From assembly GCA_963972195.1 (NCBI GenBank), contig CAXATH010000005.1, positions 1 to 64,000 of the forward strand: a stretch of 64,000 bases of DNA. Direction: 5' to 3'. This document shows positions 52,411 through 61,114 of this stretch, one piece after another. Source of the DNA: Litorimonas sp963972195 (GTDB lineage Bacteria; Pseudomonadota; Alphaproteobacteria; Caulobacterales; Maricaulaceae). Numbering within the stretch: position 1 is the stretch's first letter; each line of letters starts with the position of its first letter. The notes below the pieces were generated by a model. It ran no database searches. It was not told the DNA's origin and saw nothing but the letters and a program-made list of their open reading frames with translations. A program made the position numbers and the translations under genes.

Positions 52411-54603
52411 CTAAGGCTTGTTCGGCAGTAATGTCATCATGCGGCTCTCATCCCGCAAAAATCCATCCACTCTGTTGGTCAATCGGTTCACAAACCGTTC
52501 CTTGTCAGGCTGCCCGCGCAAGACATAAGCCGTGATCAGCAAAACAAGTTCAGTGCGGTCAACAGAGAAGGTGTCGTTAGAAAACAAATTACCGACTATA
52601 GGAAGGTCCTTGATAATAGGAACGCCCTTTTCATCGGTTACATAATTTTCGGAAATCAATCCACCCAGAACGGCGGTCTGTCCGTCTTCGAGGGAAAGCT
52701 GTGTTGACAGTGACCGGTTCGAAATTGTCGGGCTGGAGATCGTCGAGTTGGAGACATCCACCGTCGAAGAAACCTCTTGAGTGATCGACAGGTCAATGCG
52801 GTTGTCACTAAAGACGATAGGCGAGATAGATAAGAGATTACCGACTTTGCGGTAAGCGATGCTTTGCAGAATATCCGTATCGCCTTGCCCGTTTTGATTG
52901 TTCGCTGCTCTTTGAGCCGTGATAATCGGGACGTCCTGACCCACCTGAATTTCCGATTCACTGCCTGACCTTGCGACCAGTATCGGGGTCGAGAGGAGCT
53001 TAACCCGTCTATTTGAGGCGAATGCATTGATTGCCGCATCCACATTGCCGCTTAAGAAGGTCAAATTCAAACCTGACGTGCCTGTTCCCAGCGCCTGTGT
53101 AGCGGCCGTCGCTGAAAAATTACTATCGCCAATGTCGTCTATAAAGAATTCCATACCAAAATTGGTAGAGTCGCTCAGAGTGACTTCTGCGATTTGCACT
53201 TCAATAAGAACTTCCGGAGCCGGAGTGTCCAGCTGCTCCAATAAGTTCACGAATTTGGAATATTCTGTAGACGTCCCGGTAAAGATAATCCGGTTCCCTA
53301 CAGGGTCTACACTGAAAACTCCGTTTGAAATGGAGCCCCGGCGGCTATCGGATTCGTCGGAGTTCGCATTATTAGGTGTTGAATTACCAAACTGGGTAGA
53401 GCCAGCGCCCAAACGACCCCGTCCGTTTTGGCTGGAAAGCAGTACACTATTGGCCGTTTCTGACAGAACCGCGGCGTCTACATTTTTAACCTGATAGATA
53501 TAAATCTGTTCCGTATCACCGCCTTGAACCGGCTTATCCAGCTCACGGATCCATGACTGCGCTCTTTCGTGGGCCGTTTGTGTTTTTGAAAAGATAAACA
53601 GATCGTTGGAATAATCGACGGGCATCAGAAAGATGGTCCGGGTCAAGTTGAAATTACTCGTAACGGCCCAGCCTTCGACTTGGAGTGCTTGCTCAAGGGC
53701 TTGGGAAAATTCTTCAACATTCCAATATTGCGGCGTGTATCTTTGAATATCCGTTCCGGCAAAATCCAGCTCATCCAGCTCTCGGATGATATTGATGGCG
53801 GCATCCACATCCTCGGGGAGTCCCGCCAAAGAAATGAAGTTCTTTCCGGGATTGGCTGTGATCTTCAAGCTATCGGTTTGGCCGGTAAAGGCCTGACGGA
53901 GAAAGCCGAGCATGCTATTGGCATCGACGGCCTGCATTTCAACAAATTGTATCACGGGACGAAGGTCGCCGCGCGTTCTCAGCCGTGCTCTCGACTTGAT
54001 GAAACGCGGTATTCTGGATCTGAGCGCTTCGTCGCGGGTGATCTGAAGTGTACCGTTATTCGGGAATACACGGACGCCGTAAGTTTCCAGAGCTTCGGAA
54101 ACAAGCTCCATAAAATCCGTGGAATTCATCTCGCCGGAAGAGCGCAGCTGAACGACATCGTCCATATTCGCAACTTCGGGGCCTGTGACATAAGGAATGC
54201 CCAACATCTCGCCGTAAACCACGTCGATAAACTGAGGCAGCACGAGCGGGCTGACGAAGGCGTCAACCGTTTCCGTTTGAGGCTTGGGGGATGGTCCGCC
54301 GCCGAGACGTTCGCCCTGGTCCGCTCTTTCAGAAATTTCAGGGATACGGCTTAGTTGAGAGGGCGCGCGAATGAAATCAGGCCCATTTGTGTCCGGGACA
54401 TCGACGTCATCGGCTTGTCCGGCGGGCGCCCGACCAATTTGTTCTCCAAGACGGGAGTCCTTCAATGATGGACCCAACGGGCTGTCTTGCGTATCGGAAG
54501 GCCCGACTGTCTTGCAGCCTGATATTAGAAGAACCATGGCCAGACAAATGCCGACAGCGGAAACCTTAAAATTTATCCAGTTATGTATTTGTTTCTGATA
54601 CAT
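52411..54603 (-). CDS. gspD: Type II secretion secretin GspD
   Basis: 730 residues. A lipoprotein-type signal (LAMVLLISGC) precedes a 70-residue linker, then N0-N2 ring domains (from VDAFVSPLVLPQFIDVVYGEM) and the secretin core with VEVQIAEV-like VLIEVQIAEVTLSDSTNFG, VGQDVPIITAQR and LSLEDGQTAVLGGLI. The outer-membrane pore of the system; its own lipobox may replace a GspS pilotin. The C-terminal tail of 30 residues is short. Confidence 0.95.
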   Translation of the reverse strand: MYQKQIHNWINFKVSAVGICLAMVLLISGCKTVGPSDTQDSPLGPSLKDSRLGEQIGRAPAGQADDVDVPDTNGPDFIRAPSQLSRIPEISERADQGERLGGGPSPKPQTETVDAFVSPLVLPQFIDVVYGEMLGIPYVTGPEVANMDDVVQLRSSGEMNSTDFMELVSEALETYGVRVFPNNGTLQITRDEALRSRIPRFIKSRARLRTRGDLRPVIQFVEMQAVDANSMLGFLRQAFTGQTDSLKITANPGKNFISLAGLPEDVDAAINIIRELDELDFAGTDIQRYTPQYWNVEEFSQALEQALQVEGWAVTSNFNLTRTIFLMPVDYSNDLFIFSKTQTAHERAQSWIRELDKPVQGGDTEQIYIYQVKNVDAAVLSETANSVLLSSQNGRGRLGAGSTQFGNSTPNNANSDESDSRRGSISNGVFSVDPVGNRIIFTGTSTEYSKFVNLLEQLDTPAPEVLIEVQIAEVTLSDSTNFGMEFFIDDIGDSNFSATAATQALGTGTSGLNLTFLSGNVDAAINAFASNRRVKLLSTPILVARSGSESEIQVGQDVPIITAQRAANNQNGQGDTDILQSIAYRKVGNLLSISPIVFSDNRIDLSITQEVSSTVDVSNSTISSPTISNRSLSTQLSLEDGQTAVLGGLISENYVTDEKGVPIIKDLPIVGNLFSNDTFSVDRTELVLLITAYVLRGQPDKERFVNRLTNRVDGFLRDESRMMTLLPNKP

Positions 54604-54673
54604 ATAATATAAATTCTTCCCGATATTGACAAAGACTCATGTGTTGAAGGTCAAGGCGCTCATCTTTTGGTCG

Positions 54674-55135
54674 TTATTGATAATCAGCTACCAGAAATTC
54701 TTTCTCTTGGCCCTCATAAACAGCAGTCACCTTCTCTGAGTCAACCAGTAAAAGCTCCCAGCCACTTGCCAAAATATCGCCGGATTTACCCTTTACGAAG
54801 GAGTTGTCCGGCAATTGTAGGTGCACATGGGGCACGCCGTTGAGACGCGACGCGCCGACAATCTTCGGAAAAGGCGGAGCTAGCTTGTTCCCCTCCGCAT
54901 CAAGAAGCTCATTTGTGTCCGCTTCAGTATCAAAAGACCGCGCAAAAAATCGACTGCTCGCCAGCCTTCTCGTCAATTGCGCGTAGCGGCCCGCATCAAT
55001 TTCTGTCCGCTCAAGGGATGTCCATTCATCCTCCAGCGAGACGGCATCTGGCTGGCCGACATCGGCGCGAAACCAGCCAAGTACCAATCCAAGGAACATT
55101 CCGAGCAGGGCAAGATTGATCAACCACCTTTTCAT
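54674..55135 (-). CDS. Short GspC-like (HR domain) inner-membrane protein
   Basis: 153 residues. An N-terminal transmembrane helix (LINLALLGMFLGLVLGWF) is followed by a periplasmic part ending in a small beta domain (FPKIVGASRLNGVPHVHLQL, then KGKSGDILASGWELLLVD), which resembles the homology region of GspC or PilP that contacts the secretin. There is no PDZ domain, so it is about half the usual GspC length. The start overlaps gspM by four bases. Confidence 0.68.
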   Translation of the reverse strand: MKRWLINLALLGMFLGLVLGWFRADVGQPDAVSLEDEWTSLERTEIDAGRYAQLTRRLASSRFFARSFDTEADTNELLDAEGNKLAPPFPKIVGASRLNGVPHVHLQLPDNSFVKGKSGDILASGWELLLVDSEKVTAVYEGQEKEFLVADYQ

Positions 55136-55728
55136 TCTTCCGCTCCAGCGGTTTCAATGACAACGTTTATCGGGATAAAGCCCGTTCCGGAGACGTAGGA
55201 TTGCTGACCTCTTCGGGTCGGGGTGGTCGTGCTGAATTCTTTGAAGATGATGATAGGGGTAAAGGACGCCAAATCGGAATACCAGGCAATGACTTCCCGC
55301 CCGGTATCGAACTGAGCGGTCATAGAGAACCTCAAGATTTTGATATTTCCCAATGTTTCAGGCTGCGGGTCGACACTCAGATTAAGCCGCGCCCCGTTGT
55401 GACGGCCCGCTATGCGCTGGACTTCTTGCTGGAAGTCGGCGGCAATAACGCCTGGCGTGCTGCCCTTCCACAACGTGTCCTCGAATTGCCGCTTAACTTC
55501 TTCACTTTTCTCAAGGCGGTTTAGCCAATCATCTTGGGACTCCAATGAGCGAAGGGCGCTGACGTCTTGTTGCAGCCTATGAAGTTCCGCCTGTTTTTCT
55601 GCGGCATATCCATTATAAGATTCAAGCATTATAAATGCGAAAATTGCCAACAGGCAACACGCCCCGTATCCGACAAGCGGCGTTACTTCGGTATCAAAGT
55701 TCGCGCGTATTTTTTCAAACGGACCCAT
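55132..55728 (-). CDS. gspM: GspM-type inner-membrane platform protein
   Basis: 198 residues from the ATG at 55728, which has GGGAG nine bases upstream; a start at 55746 is weaker. One transmembrane helix (LLAIFAFIMLESYNGYAA) and a coiled-coil stretch precede a ferredoxin-like domain, as in GspM. It couples GspL to the pseudopilus. It lies between gspL and the gspC-like gene. Sequence conservation of the family is low, so order counts as evidence. Confidence 0.78.
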   Translation of the reverse strand: MGPFEKIRANFDTEVTPLVGYGACCLLAIFAFIMLESYNGYAAEKQAELHRLQQDVSALRSLESQDDWLNRLEKSEEVKRQFEDTLWKGSTPGVIAADFQQEVQRIAGRHNGARLNLSVDPQPETLGNIKILRFSMTAQFDTGREVIAWYSDLASFTPIIIFKEFSTTTPTRRGQQSYVSGTGFIPINVVIETAGAEE

Positions 55729-55729
55729 T

Positions 55730-56788
55730 TTATTCGGCTCCCGCATACAGCGCCTGATAGTTCCAGGATTCCATGACTCGGCTTTTCAGAATAATGCGTT
55801 CATTCGCGCCAAAGCTGATATTTACTCCCGACAATGAAGGTTTGCTTTCAAGCTCGGCGACGATTTTAGGCACGGCAATTTGAGGCGGCTCGTCACTTGC
55901 CGGCAGGAGCACGATCTCTATTTCGCCCGATATCAAAGACAGTCTTTCGATGAGCAAATCATTTCCGCCCAACACAGCATTAATATCCACCAGGGCATAA
56001 AATAGAGAGGCGGGATGGCCGATATCTTCATAGCCTTGAATAGTTCTTAGATTGGAAAGCGCCCGCCTTTTCTGGGACAATATAAGGGCCGTAGAGTCGG
56101 AAATATTATCAATTTCCGCCCTGGTGGACTGTAGAGAAAGGCTGTTATGCATGATCTTGCCCGAGATATACATAAAGCTGATAGCCGTCAAAGCGGCGAG
56201 AATAAGCCCAGTCCGCAAGGGCGATAAATTCGTCAGCAGCTGCGTTTTTTCAAATTCGAAAACAGGTAAGTCTGTGCGATAAGGTATCTCGGTGATGGTC
56301 GGCAGAGACGAATCTGCAATTTCTATTTCGCCCTGAGCGCCTAATAAAAAGGTCTGCCACGCCTGCGGACTCGGTTTATCCCGCCACCAGCGCGAAGAGA
56401 TGACAGAACCGTTTTTCCAGAGCTGCGCTTCATAACCTTTGACGGAATTCACGAGCCGCGCCCCGTCTTTCAAAGGCTTGCGGGCCAGACTTTCCGGTAG
56501 ACAACGCCCGGTAATATCCCCTGGCTTTTTATATCCCCAGACGGAGGCGTGTCGGCGGTCATTGTCGACAAGTATGGTAAAACTATCTTCTTCCTGATTG
56601 GCCTCTCGCGCTACTCTGAGGCGAAGCGCCTGAAGTGTTTTTTTAGAATATTTCGCAATTTTTATCCGGCGAAAGGAGCAATCGCTACGCGGAATGACGC
56701 AAACTGATTGGCCCAGGAGCGAACGCCTGCCAATAAAGTCTTTCTTGTGTGAATTATTGAGTTTGAAGAGATAAGGGGTGAATAACAT
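55730..56788 (-). CDS. gspL: GspL-type inner-membrane platform protein (PilN-like)
   Basis: 352 residues. A cytoplasmic N-terminal part is followed by one transmembrane helix near residue 200 (LRTGLILAALTAISFMYISG) and a periplasmic domain, the GspL layout. Upstream gspK ends 35 bases inside it. The start is uncertain because no strong ribosome site is visible. The order K-L-M supports the call. Confidence 0.75.
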   Translation of the reverse strand: MLFTPYLFKLNNSHKKDFIGRRSLLGQSVCVIPRSDCSFRRIKIAKYSKKTLQALRLRVAREANQEEDSFTILVDNDRRHASVWGYKKPGDITGRCLPESLARKPLKDGARLVNSVKGYEAQLWKNGSVISSRWWRDKPSPQAWQTFLLGAQGEIEIADSSLPTITEIPYRTDLPVFEFEKTQLLTNLSPLRTGLILAALTAISFMYISGKIMHNSLSLQSTRAEIDNISDSTALILSQKRRALSNLRTIQGYEDIGHPASLFYALVDINAVLGGNDLLIERLSLISGEIEIVLLPASDEPPQIAVPKIVAELESKPSLSGVNISFGANERIILKSRVMESWNYQALYAGAE

Positions 56789-57824
56789 CTTTTATCTCAT
56801 CCAATGATTTGTCTGAAAACGCCAAATCCTCATTAAAAACAGTCGTCTCGTCTACCCAATACTTCCTGAAGGGGACATCTAAACTTGCCGCCGTTCTTCT
56901 TACGTCGACCACTCTTTTTGTATAAAGTCCACCTTCTTTTTCAACCCAAAAAATCAGTCTGGTATCATTCGAGGCGTCTTTGCTTAAGGCAGAGATTGCC
57001 TCTAGGAAATCTATTCCGCCGGCTTGCTCCTCTTCCCCGGACGAAAATTCCACGATTTCAGAAAGCTCGGGCAGTAAATATATTTCGCGCAAAGGGTTGG
57101 TAGGTAGAATCGTCGTGAGCGATTTAAGCTCTGATAAATCCCATTCAGCCAGAGTAGAGTCCCAATTTAAAATCCGTGAAAGTTCTTCATGATTTCGTAA
57201 TGGCGAGTTTGCAGGAAGCGCCTTATTTTTCATTCGGTAATCTGCCCGTTCGGCGCCCCTGAAAGTACGGTTGTTATCTGCATCAGAGTAATCCCTGAGC
57301 TTAGCCAGTAGGCTTCGCGCGTCTTCGGCGCTTACGCCCAAGCTTCCAAAAAGCTGTTGCAGGTTTTCTTCCGAGCCGTTTGAGAGGGAGATAACGCCTG
57401 AAAGGTCCTGCAGGGCCACATAGACGAGGCGCTGATTCTGCTGCGTTTCCTGGCCTACATCTGAATATCTGACCTCGCCACTGGCCCCCCAAACGTCCGG
57501 CTCGCTCACGTCGCGCACATCCTGTTCGTTGAGTATTTCGCCGTTTTTACCAATATAGCCAAACTCTGTTCGGATAAGGCTTTCCGGGTTGATATCGATG
57601 CCGCCTTCTACGGTTGTTCCGGTCATTAGCGAATAAAGCGCTTCGGATTCAGCGCTCGCCAGAAGGACTTCATTCCGGCTTTGAGCTTGCAACGTATCCA
57701 GCGCTTTGACGGATCTTTGCAGTCTGTCAGCAGCAATGAGGGTCACAATGGATAAGACCGCAATCACAACCAGAACATAGGGTAAGACAAAGCCGGATTC
57801 ACCGGAGCGCGATGAGACACTCAT
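56754..57824 (-). CDS. gspK: GspK minor pseudopilin
   Basis: 356 residues. A short prepilin-like leader ends GESGFVLPYVLVVIAVLSIV; unlike the others, it lacks Glu at +5, as is normal for GspK. The large globular domain and the length of 350 residues fit GspK, which tips the pseudopilus. The start overlaps the gspJ stop by four bases, and the stop lies in gspL. Confidence 0.85.
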   Translation of the reverse strand: MSVSSRSGESGFVLPYVLVVIAVLSIVTLIAADRLQRSVKALDTLQAQSRNEVLLASAESEALYSLMTGTTVEGGIDINPESLIRTEFGYIGKNGEILNEQDVRDVSEPDVWGASGEVRYSDVGQETQQNQRLVYVALQDLSGVISLSNGSEENLQQLFGSLGVSAEDARSLLAKLRDYSDADNNRTFRGAERADYRMKNKALPANSPLRNHEELSRILNWDSTLAEWDLSELKSLTTILPTNPLREIYLLPELSEIVEFSSGEEEQAGGIDFLEAISALSKDASNDTRLIFWVEKEGGLYTKRVVDVRRTAASLDVPFRKYWVDETTVFNEDLAFSDKSLDEIKDVIHPLSLQTQ

Positions 57825-58516
57825 CTGTCAATCTCCAGCCGGTCAGGCAAATATCTGTATTTGTCGACCCTATAAATCCACTCAGTAGCTATCCCGGACG
57901 ATTTCAGAGCAATGGCCACCGGCATCGCTTTGGTTTCAAAAGGCAATAGCTCCTCCAGAGCCGACGTATCGCGCGATGGCGGCATGGGCCAAACGTCAGA
58001 CCAGCTGCCATCAATATTCCGATAAAGAAAATGACTTGCGTCCGGCAGGTCACGGGCCAGATAAATTTCCTGGTTCGCGCTCGAATAGACGAGGTCACGT
58101 CCCGCTTGCTGATTTTCCCTCAGCTGAAGCGTAAAAGCCATCATCCCAAAATTATCTTCTTCGATCGCGCGAGTGGAGAGGCCCTCAAATTCCGTTTCCC
58201 GGCCTTTAAAAGGGTTGTCGGGGCCGTCGGGCCATTCTGTGACCAAGCCGCGAACCAATTGCGACAGGCTCCGGTCAATAATAGCGTTGTTCAGCGTGCT
58301 TTCTGTATATCGAACCGATTTACTAGAGACTTCCAACATAGAGGATAAAGATTGAAATAGCCCCAATGACGCGACCGACATAATTGCCAATGCGACCAAA
58401 ACCTCTAAAAGGGAAAATCCTTCAGAGCCGGCTTTCGTCTCCCCCTCAAAAGACGGCGAAGGGTCAAACGCCGACCGCGAAAGCGATCTTATTCTCAAAC
58501 AGAGAGACTTCACCAT
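57821..58516 (-). CDS. gspJ: GspJ minor pseudopilin
   Basis: 231 residues. The prepilin box GSEGFSLLEVLVALAIMSVA has the Gly-Phe site and Glu at +5. The medium-size soluble domain and its position before gspK fit GspJ. The leader is long (about 33 residues) and no strong ribosome site marks the ATG, so the start may lie downstream. Confidence 0.78.
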   Translation of the reverse strand: MVKSLCLRIRSLSRSAFDPSPSFEGETKAGSEGFSLLEVLVALAIMSVASLGLFQSLSSMLEVSSKSVRYTESTLNNAIIDRSLSQLVRGLVTEWPDGPDNPFKGRETEFEGLSTRAIEEDNFGMMAFTLQLRENQQAGRDLVYSSANQEIYLARDLPDASHFLYRNIDGSWSDVWPMPPSRDTSALEELLPFETKAMPVAIALKSSGIATEWIYRVDKYRYLPDRLEIDR

Positions 58517-58533
58517 TTCGCTGCATCGCGCAT

Positions 58534-59217
58534 TTAAGATCGAGCCGTTTTTTCAAATACAGCCATTTTCTGGCCTCTCGGGTGATTAAACTCTTCAATG
58601 CCTTTGAGCTTCAATCCGGCTTTTTCTCCAAGCGCTTCAAACTGGCCGAAAGTGTAATGGAACGGGTCTTTATGGGCCCAGCTTTGAATCCCGCTCTTGT
58701 GTAAATAAGGCGCCGCTGCCTTTTCCTCTTCGGGCACTTCAAAAACGGTCACATAAAATATGCCGCCGGGTTTGAGTTGGTTCGCCGTCTTCTGCAGACA
58801 GAGTTCTGCCGAGCTTTCTCCCAAATGCGTTATAATAGAAAACCCGATAGCGAAATCCATTAGCGGCCAGTCAGCAGGATATTGAAAGTCTTCGGAAGAC
58901 GCAAAGTTGCCGGGCTTGACTTTCTCGTCCAATTTAAGGTTTTTTAGCTCGACCTCGACGCCTGCCGCGATAAGCATTTCGTTTTTATCAAACCCAAAAT
59001 ACTGAAAGGCGTCCAGATAAGAGACAAAATGGACACCGCCGCGCAGGCTTCCGCAGCCCACGTCCAATAGGTAATGCTCGGGCTTTAATCCTTTTGATTT
59101 GAGGTAGTTGAATTGCAGGCGGCCAATTTCGCCCCACTTTCCGCCGACCAGTTGGCGGTGACGTCCGGAAGAGACTTTCTCGCGCATTCTGTCGGCATCA
59201 TCATAACGGTTTTCCAT
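58534..59217 (-). CDS. Class I SAM-dependent methyltransferase inside the gsp operon
   Basis: 227 residues; AGGAGG precedes the ATG. The SAM-binding box LLDVGCGSLRGGVHFVSYL is followed by FGFDKNEML and FAIGFSIITHLG, a typical class I fold. It sits between gspF and gspJ with short gaps (9 and 17 bp). It is not a standard type II secretion component. The target is unknown; it might modify a sugar or protein of the surface. Confidence 0.85.
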   Translation of the reverse strand: MENRYDDADRMREKVSSGRHRQLVGGKWGEIGRLQFNYLKSKGLKPEHYLLDVGCGSLRGGVHFVSYLDAFQYFGFDKNEMLIAAGVEVELKNLKLDEKVKPGNFASSEDFQYPADWPLMDFAIGFSIITHLGESSAELCLQKTANQLKPGGIFYVTVFEVPEEEKAAAPYLHKSGIQSWAHKDPFHYTFGQFEALGEKAGLKLKGIEEFNHPRGQKMAVFEKTARS

Positions 59218-59226
59218 GAAAGCCTC

Positions 59227-60432
59227 CTATAACGCAAAATCGTAAAGGCTGGTCATGGCCAAGACGATACTGATAACAATCGTGCCGACAATCATCGCGA
59301 TAAGCAAAATAGCCGTGGGTTCCGCCAATCCGGAGAGACGTTTCGTCAAATCCCGTATCTGAGCCTCCTGAGAATCTCCGATAAAGAGCAGCATTTCCGG
59401 CAATCGGCTGGATGTACGTCCCGTGCGTATCATGTCGAGCGTCAGCGGGTCAAAATCGGGAATGTTTTCTGACAAGGCCTCGTCAATATTCCGCCCCGCC
59501 CGAATTTCTGCACGGACATATTCCAGCCGCGACCGAATACGCGGGGATCTCACGCTAAGCTCTCCGAGCTTTAAAGCGGAGAGCAAGTCTGCGCCGTTAT
59601 CGAGCGCGATGCCCATGGTTCGCGCCCAGCCGCCGAGATCCGCCTGGACAAGCATCGGTCCGACCATAGGCATTTTTTCAAAGGCGCTGCGGAAAAGGTG
59701 ACGATTTGACGTACGGCGCAGGAAAACAGTCAATGCGCCGATCCCCACTATTGCCACAATCAAAATCGTCCAGAGATTTTCTTTTAAGCTGGTCCCCATA
59801 GACAGAACCAATCTGGAAATTGCGGGAAGATTGTCTCGATTATCCCCGATCAGAACATCGAAACGCGGAACGACAAATAAGAACATCAAAAAGACGATTG
59901 CTCCGCCGACGACGGAGAGAAAAATCGGATAGGAGAGCGATGATTTAATTTCCGAACGCATGGCATTTTCATATTCCATACGATTAGCGGCGTCCGTGAG
60001 CGCTTTGGCGGATTTACCGGTCGACTCGCCGAGCTCGGCCAAACGAGCCACGTAAATGGGCAGAGCGGGAATATGTTTTTCGAGTGAAACCGAGAGCCGC
60101 TCACCGGAGCGCAAATCCGTTCTGATTTTTTCCGAAGACTTTGCCAGGCTTTTATGGGCATTGGATTTGGCGAGGCTCGAAAGCGCGTCCAATAGAGAGA
60201 CGCCTGCATTTAAAAGCGTCGCCATTTGCCGGATATATTTCGCTAGATCTTTGGGTTTGACCCGTTTGGGCAGCGCCAGAAAGCTCGCTTCCGGCCTGGT
60301 CTCTTTTATTTCATAAACTTCCAATCGCCTTTTCAGCAGCGTGTCCAAGGCGTCGTTCTGCGTTCTGGCCTCAGTCTGGCCTTTTATGACAACCCCGTTT
60401 TTATCAAGCGCCTTGTATAGAAATACGGACAT
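59227..60432 (-). CDS. gspF: Type II secretion platform protein GspF
   Basis: 401 residues. Two T2SSF repeats are present (LAKYIRQMATLLNAGVSLLDALSSLA and GGWARTMGIALDNGADLLSALKLGE) with three transmembrane segments; the last is LIAMIVGTIVISIVLAM. The N-terminal YKALDKNGVVIKGQTEA is typical. It is first in the operon; gspE, which normally precedes it, is absent. Confidence 0.94.
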   Translation of the reverse strand: MSVFLYKALDKNGVVIKGQTEARTQNDALDTLLKRRLEVYEIKETRPEASFLALPKRVKPKDLAKYIRQMATLLNAGVSLLDALSSLAKSNAHKSLAKSSEKIRTDLRSGERLSVSLEKHIPALPIYVARLAELGESTGKSAKALTDAANRMEYENAMRSEIKSSLSYPIFLSVVGGAIVFLMFLFVVPRFDVLIGDNRDNLPAISRLVLSMGTSLKENLWTILIVAIVGIGALTVFLRRTSNRHLFRSAFEKMPMVGPMLVQADLGGWARTMGIALDNGADLLSALKLGELSVRSPRIRSRLEYVRAEIRAGRNIDEALSENIPDFDPLTLDMIRTGRTSSRLPEMLLFIGDSQEAQIRDLTKRLSGLAEPTAILLIAMIVGTIVISIVLAMTSLYDFAL

Positions 60433-60796
60433 TTTGCCTTCGGCCTCTTGATGAAATTCGAAAGCGGCGTTTACTCATAGCCATCCCTGACCCGCCGCAT
60501 TCCTATGTCTTAGTAAATTGCATCAGAAAAGACAAAGTTTTTGGTGAGTGATGCCTGAGCGGGCTTTTCCAGATTTTGCTGGGGATTTAAAGACATGTCC
60601 AAATAGCATAAAGGAATAAATAACGACGAGTTAAACCAATGAAGGCTAAGTGCCGCGGCGTAGCTATACGAAAAAGCCTTTAAACTTTTAGATTTCTAGG
60701 TTCAACTCAAGCGCCTATCTCCCACATTGAGGTCTGGGTGTACGGGACAGGTCGGACACAATCGAAAAACTGATAGCGAACATATCGCCTAAGGGC
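60433..60796. other. Gene-free stretch between the oxidase and gsp operons
   Basis: No gene is visible. It should hold the promoter for gspF on its left side and the end of the oxidase operon on its right. I see no clear terminator or repeat. Confidence 0.4.
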
Positions 60797-61114
60797 TCAT
60801 ATACAGCTGGATATGACGGCAACGGGAAAAAGCGACCAGAGTGTGGCAACCAGAGCTGTGCCGGCGGTCAAACGACTGGTGTTTTGGATAAATATGGACC
60901 CGTCGGGTCGGCGTTTCAGCGCGATGAGTATAACGGTCTGCAAAATAACGGCGATGACCCAAGCAAGGCCGAGTAACACCCGGTTCAGGCCCAGTCCCAA
61001 TACTCGCACCTCATCCCAATCGGCCGCACACCCCAGACCTTGCAAGCCATAAATAGCGCTAAAAGCAGCGAGCCAAATCAAGGGCGCAATCAAAATTCGG
61101 AGCAAGCTTTTCAT
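60797..61114 (-). CDS. Small three-helix membrane protein of the oxidase operon
   Basis: 105 residues from the ATG at 61114, which overlaps the oxidase subunit I/III stop as ATGA; a much longer upstream frame overlapping that gene is spurious. Three hydrophobic helices (LLRILIAPLIWLAAFSAIYG, NRVLLGLAWVIAVILQTVIL and LTAGTALVATLWSLFPVAVI). By size, topology and place it could be a subunit IV or CyoD analogue, but there is no clear sequence motif. No family is recognised with certainty. Confidence 0.7.
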   Translation of the reverse strand: MKSLLRILIAPLIWLAAFSAIYGLQGLGCAADWDEVRVLGLGLNRVLLGLAWVIAVILQTVILIALKRRPDGSIFIQNTSRLTAGTALVATLWSLFPVAVISSCI

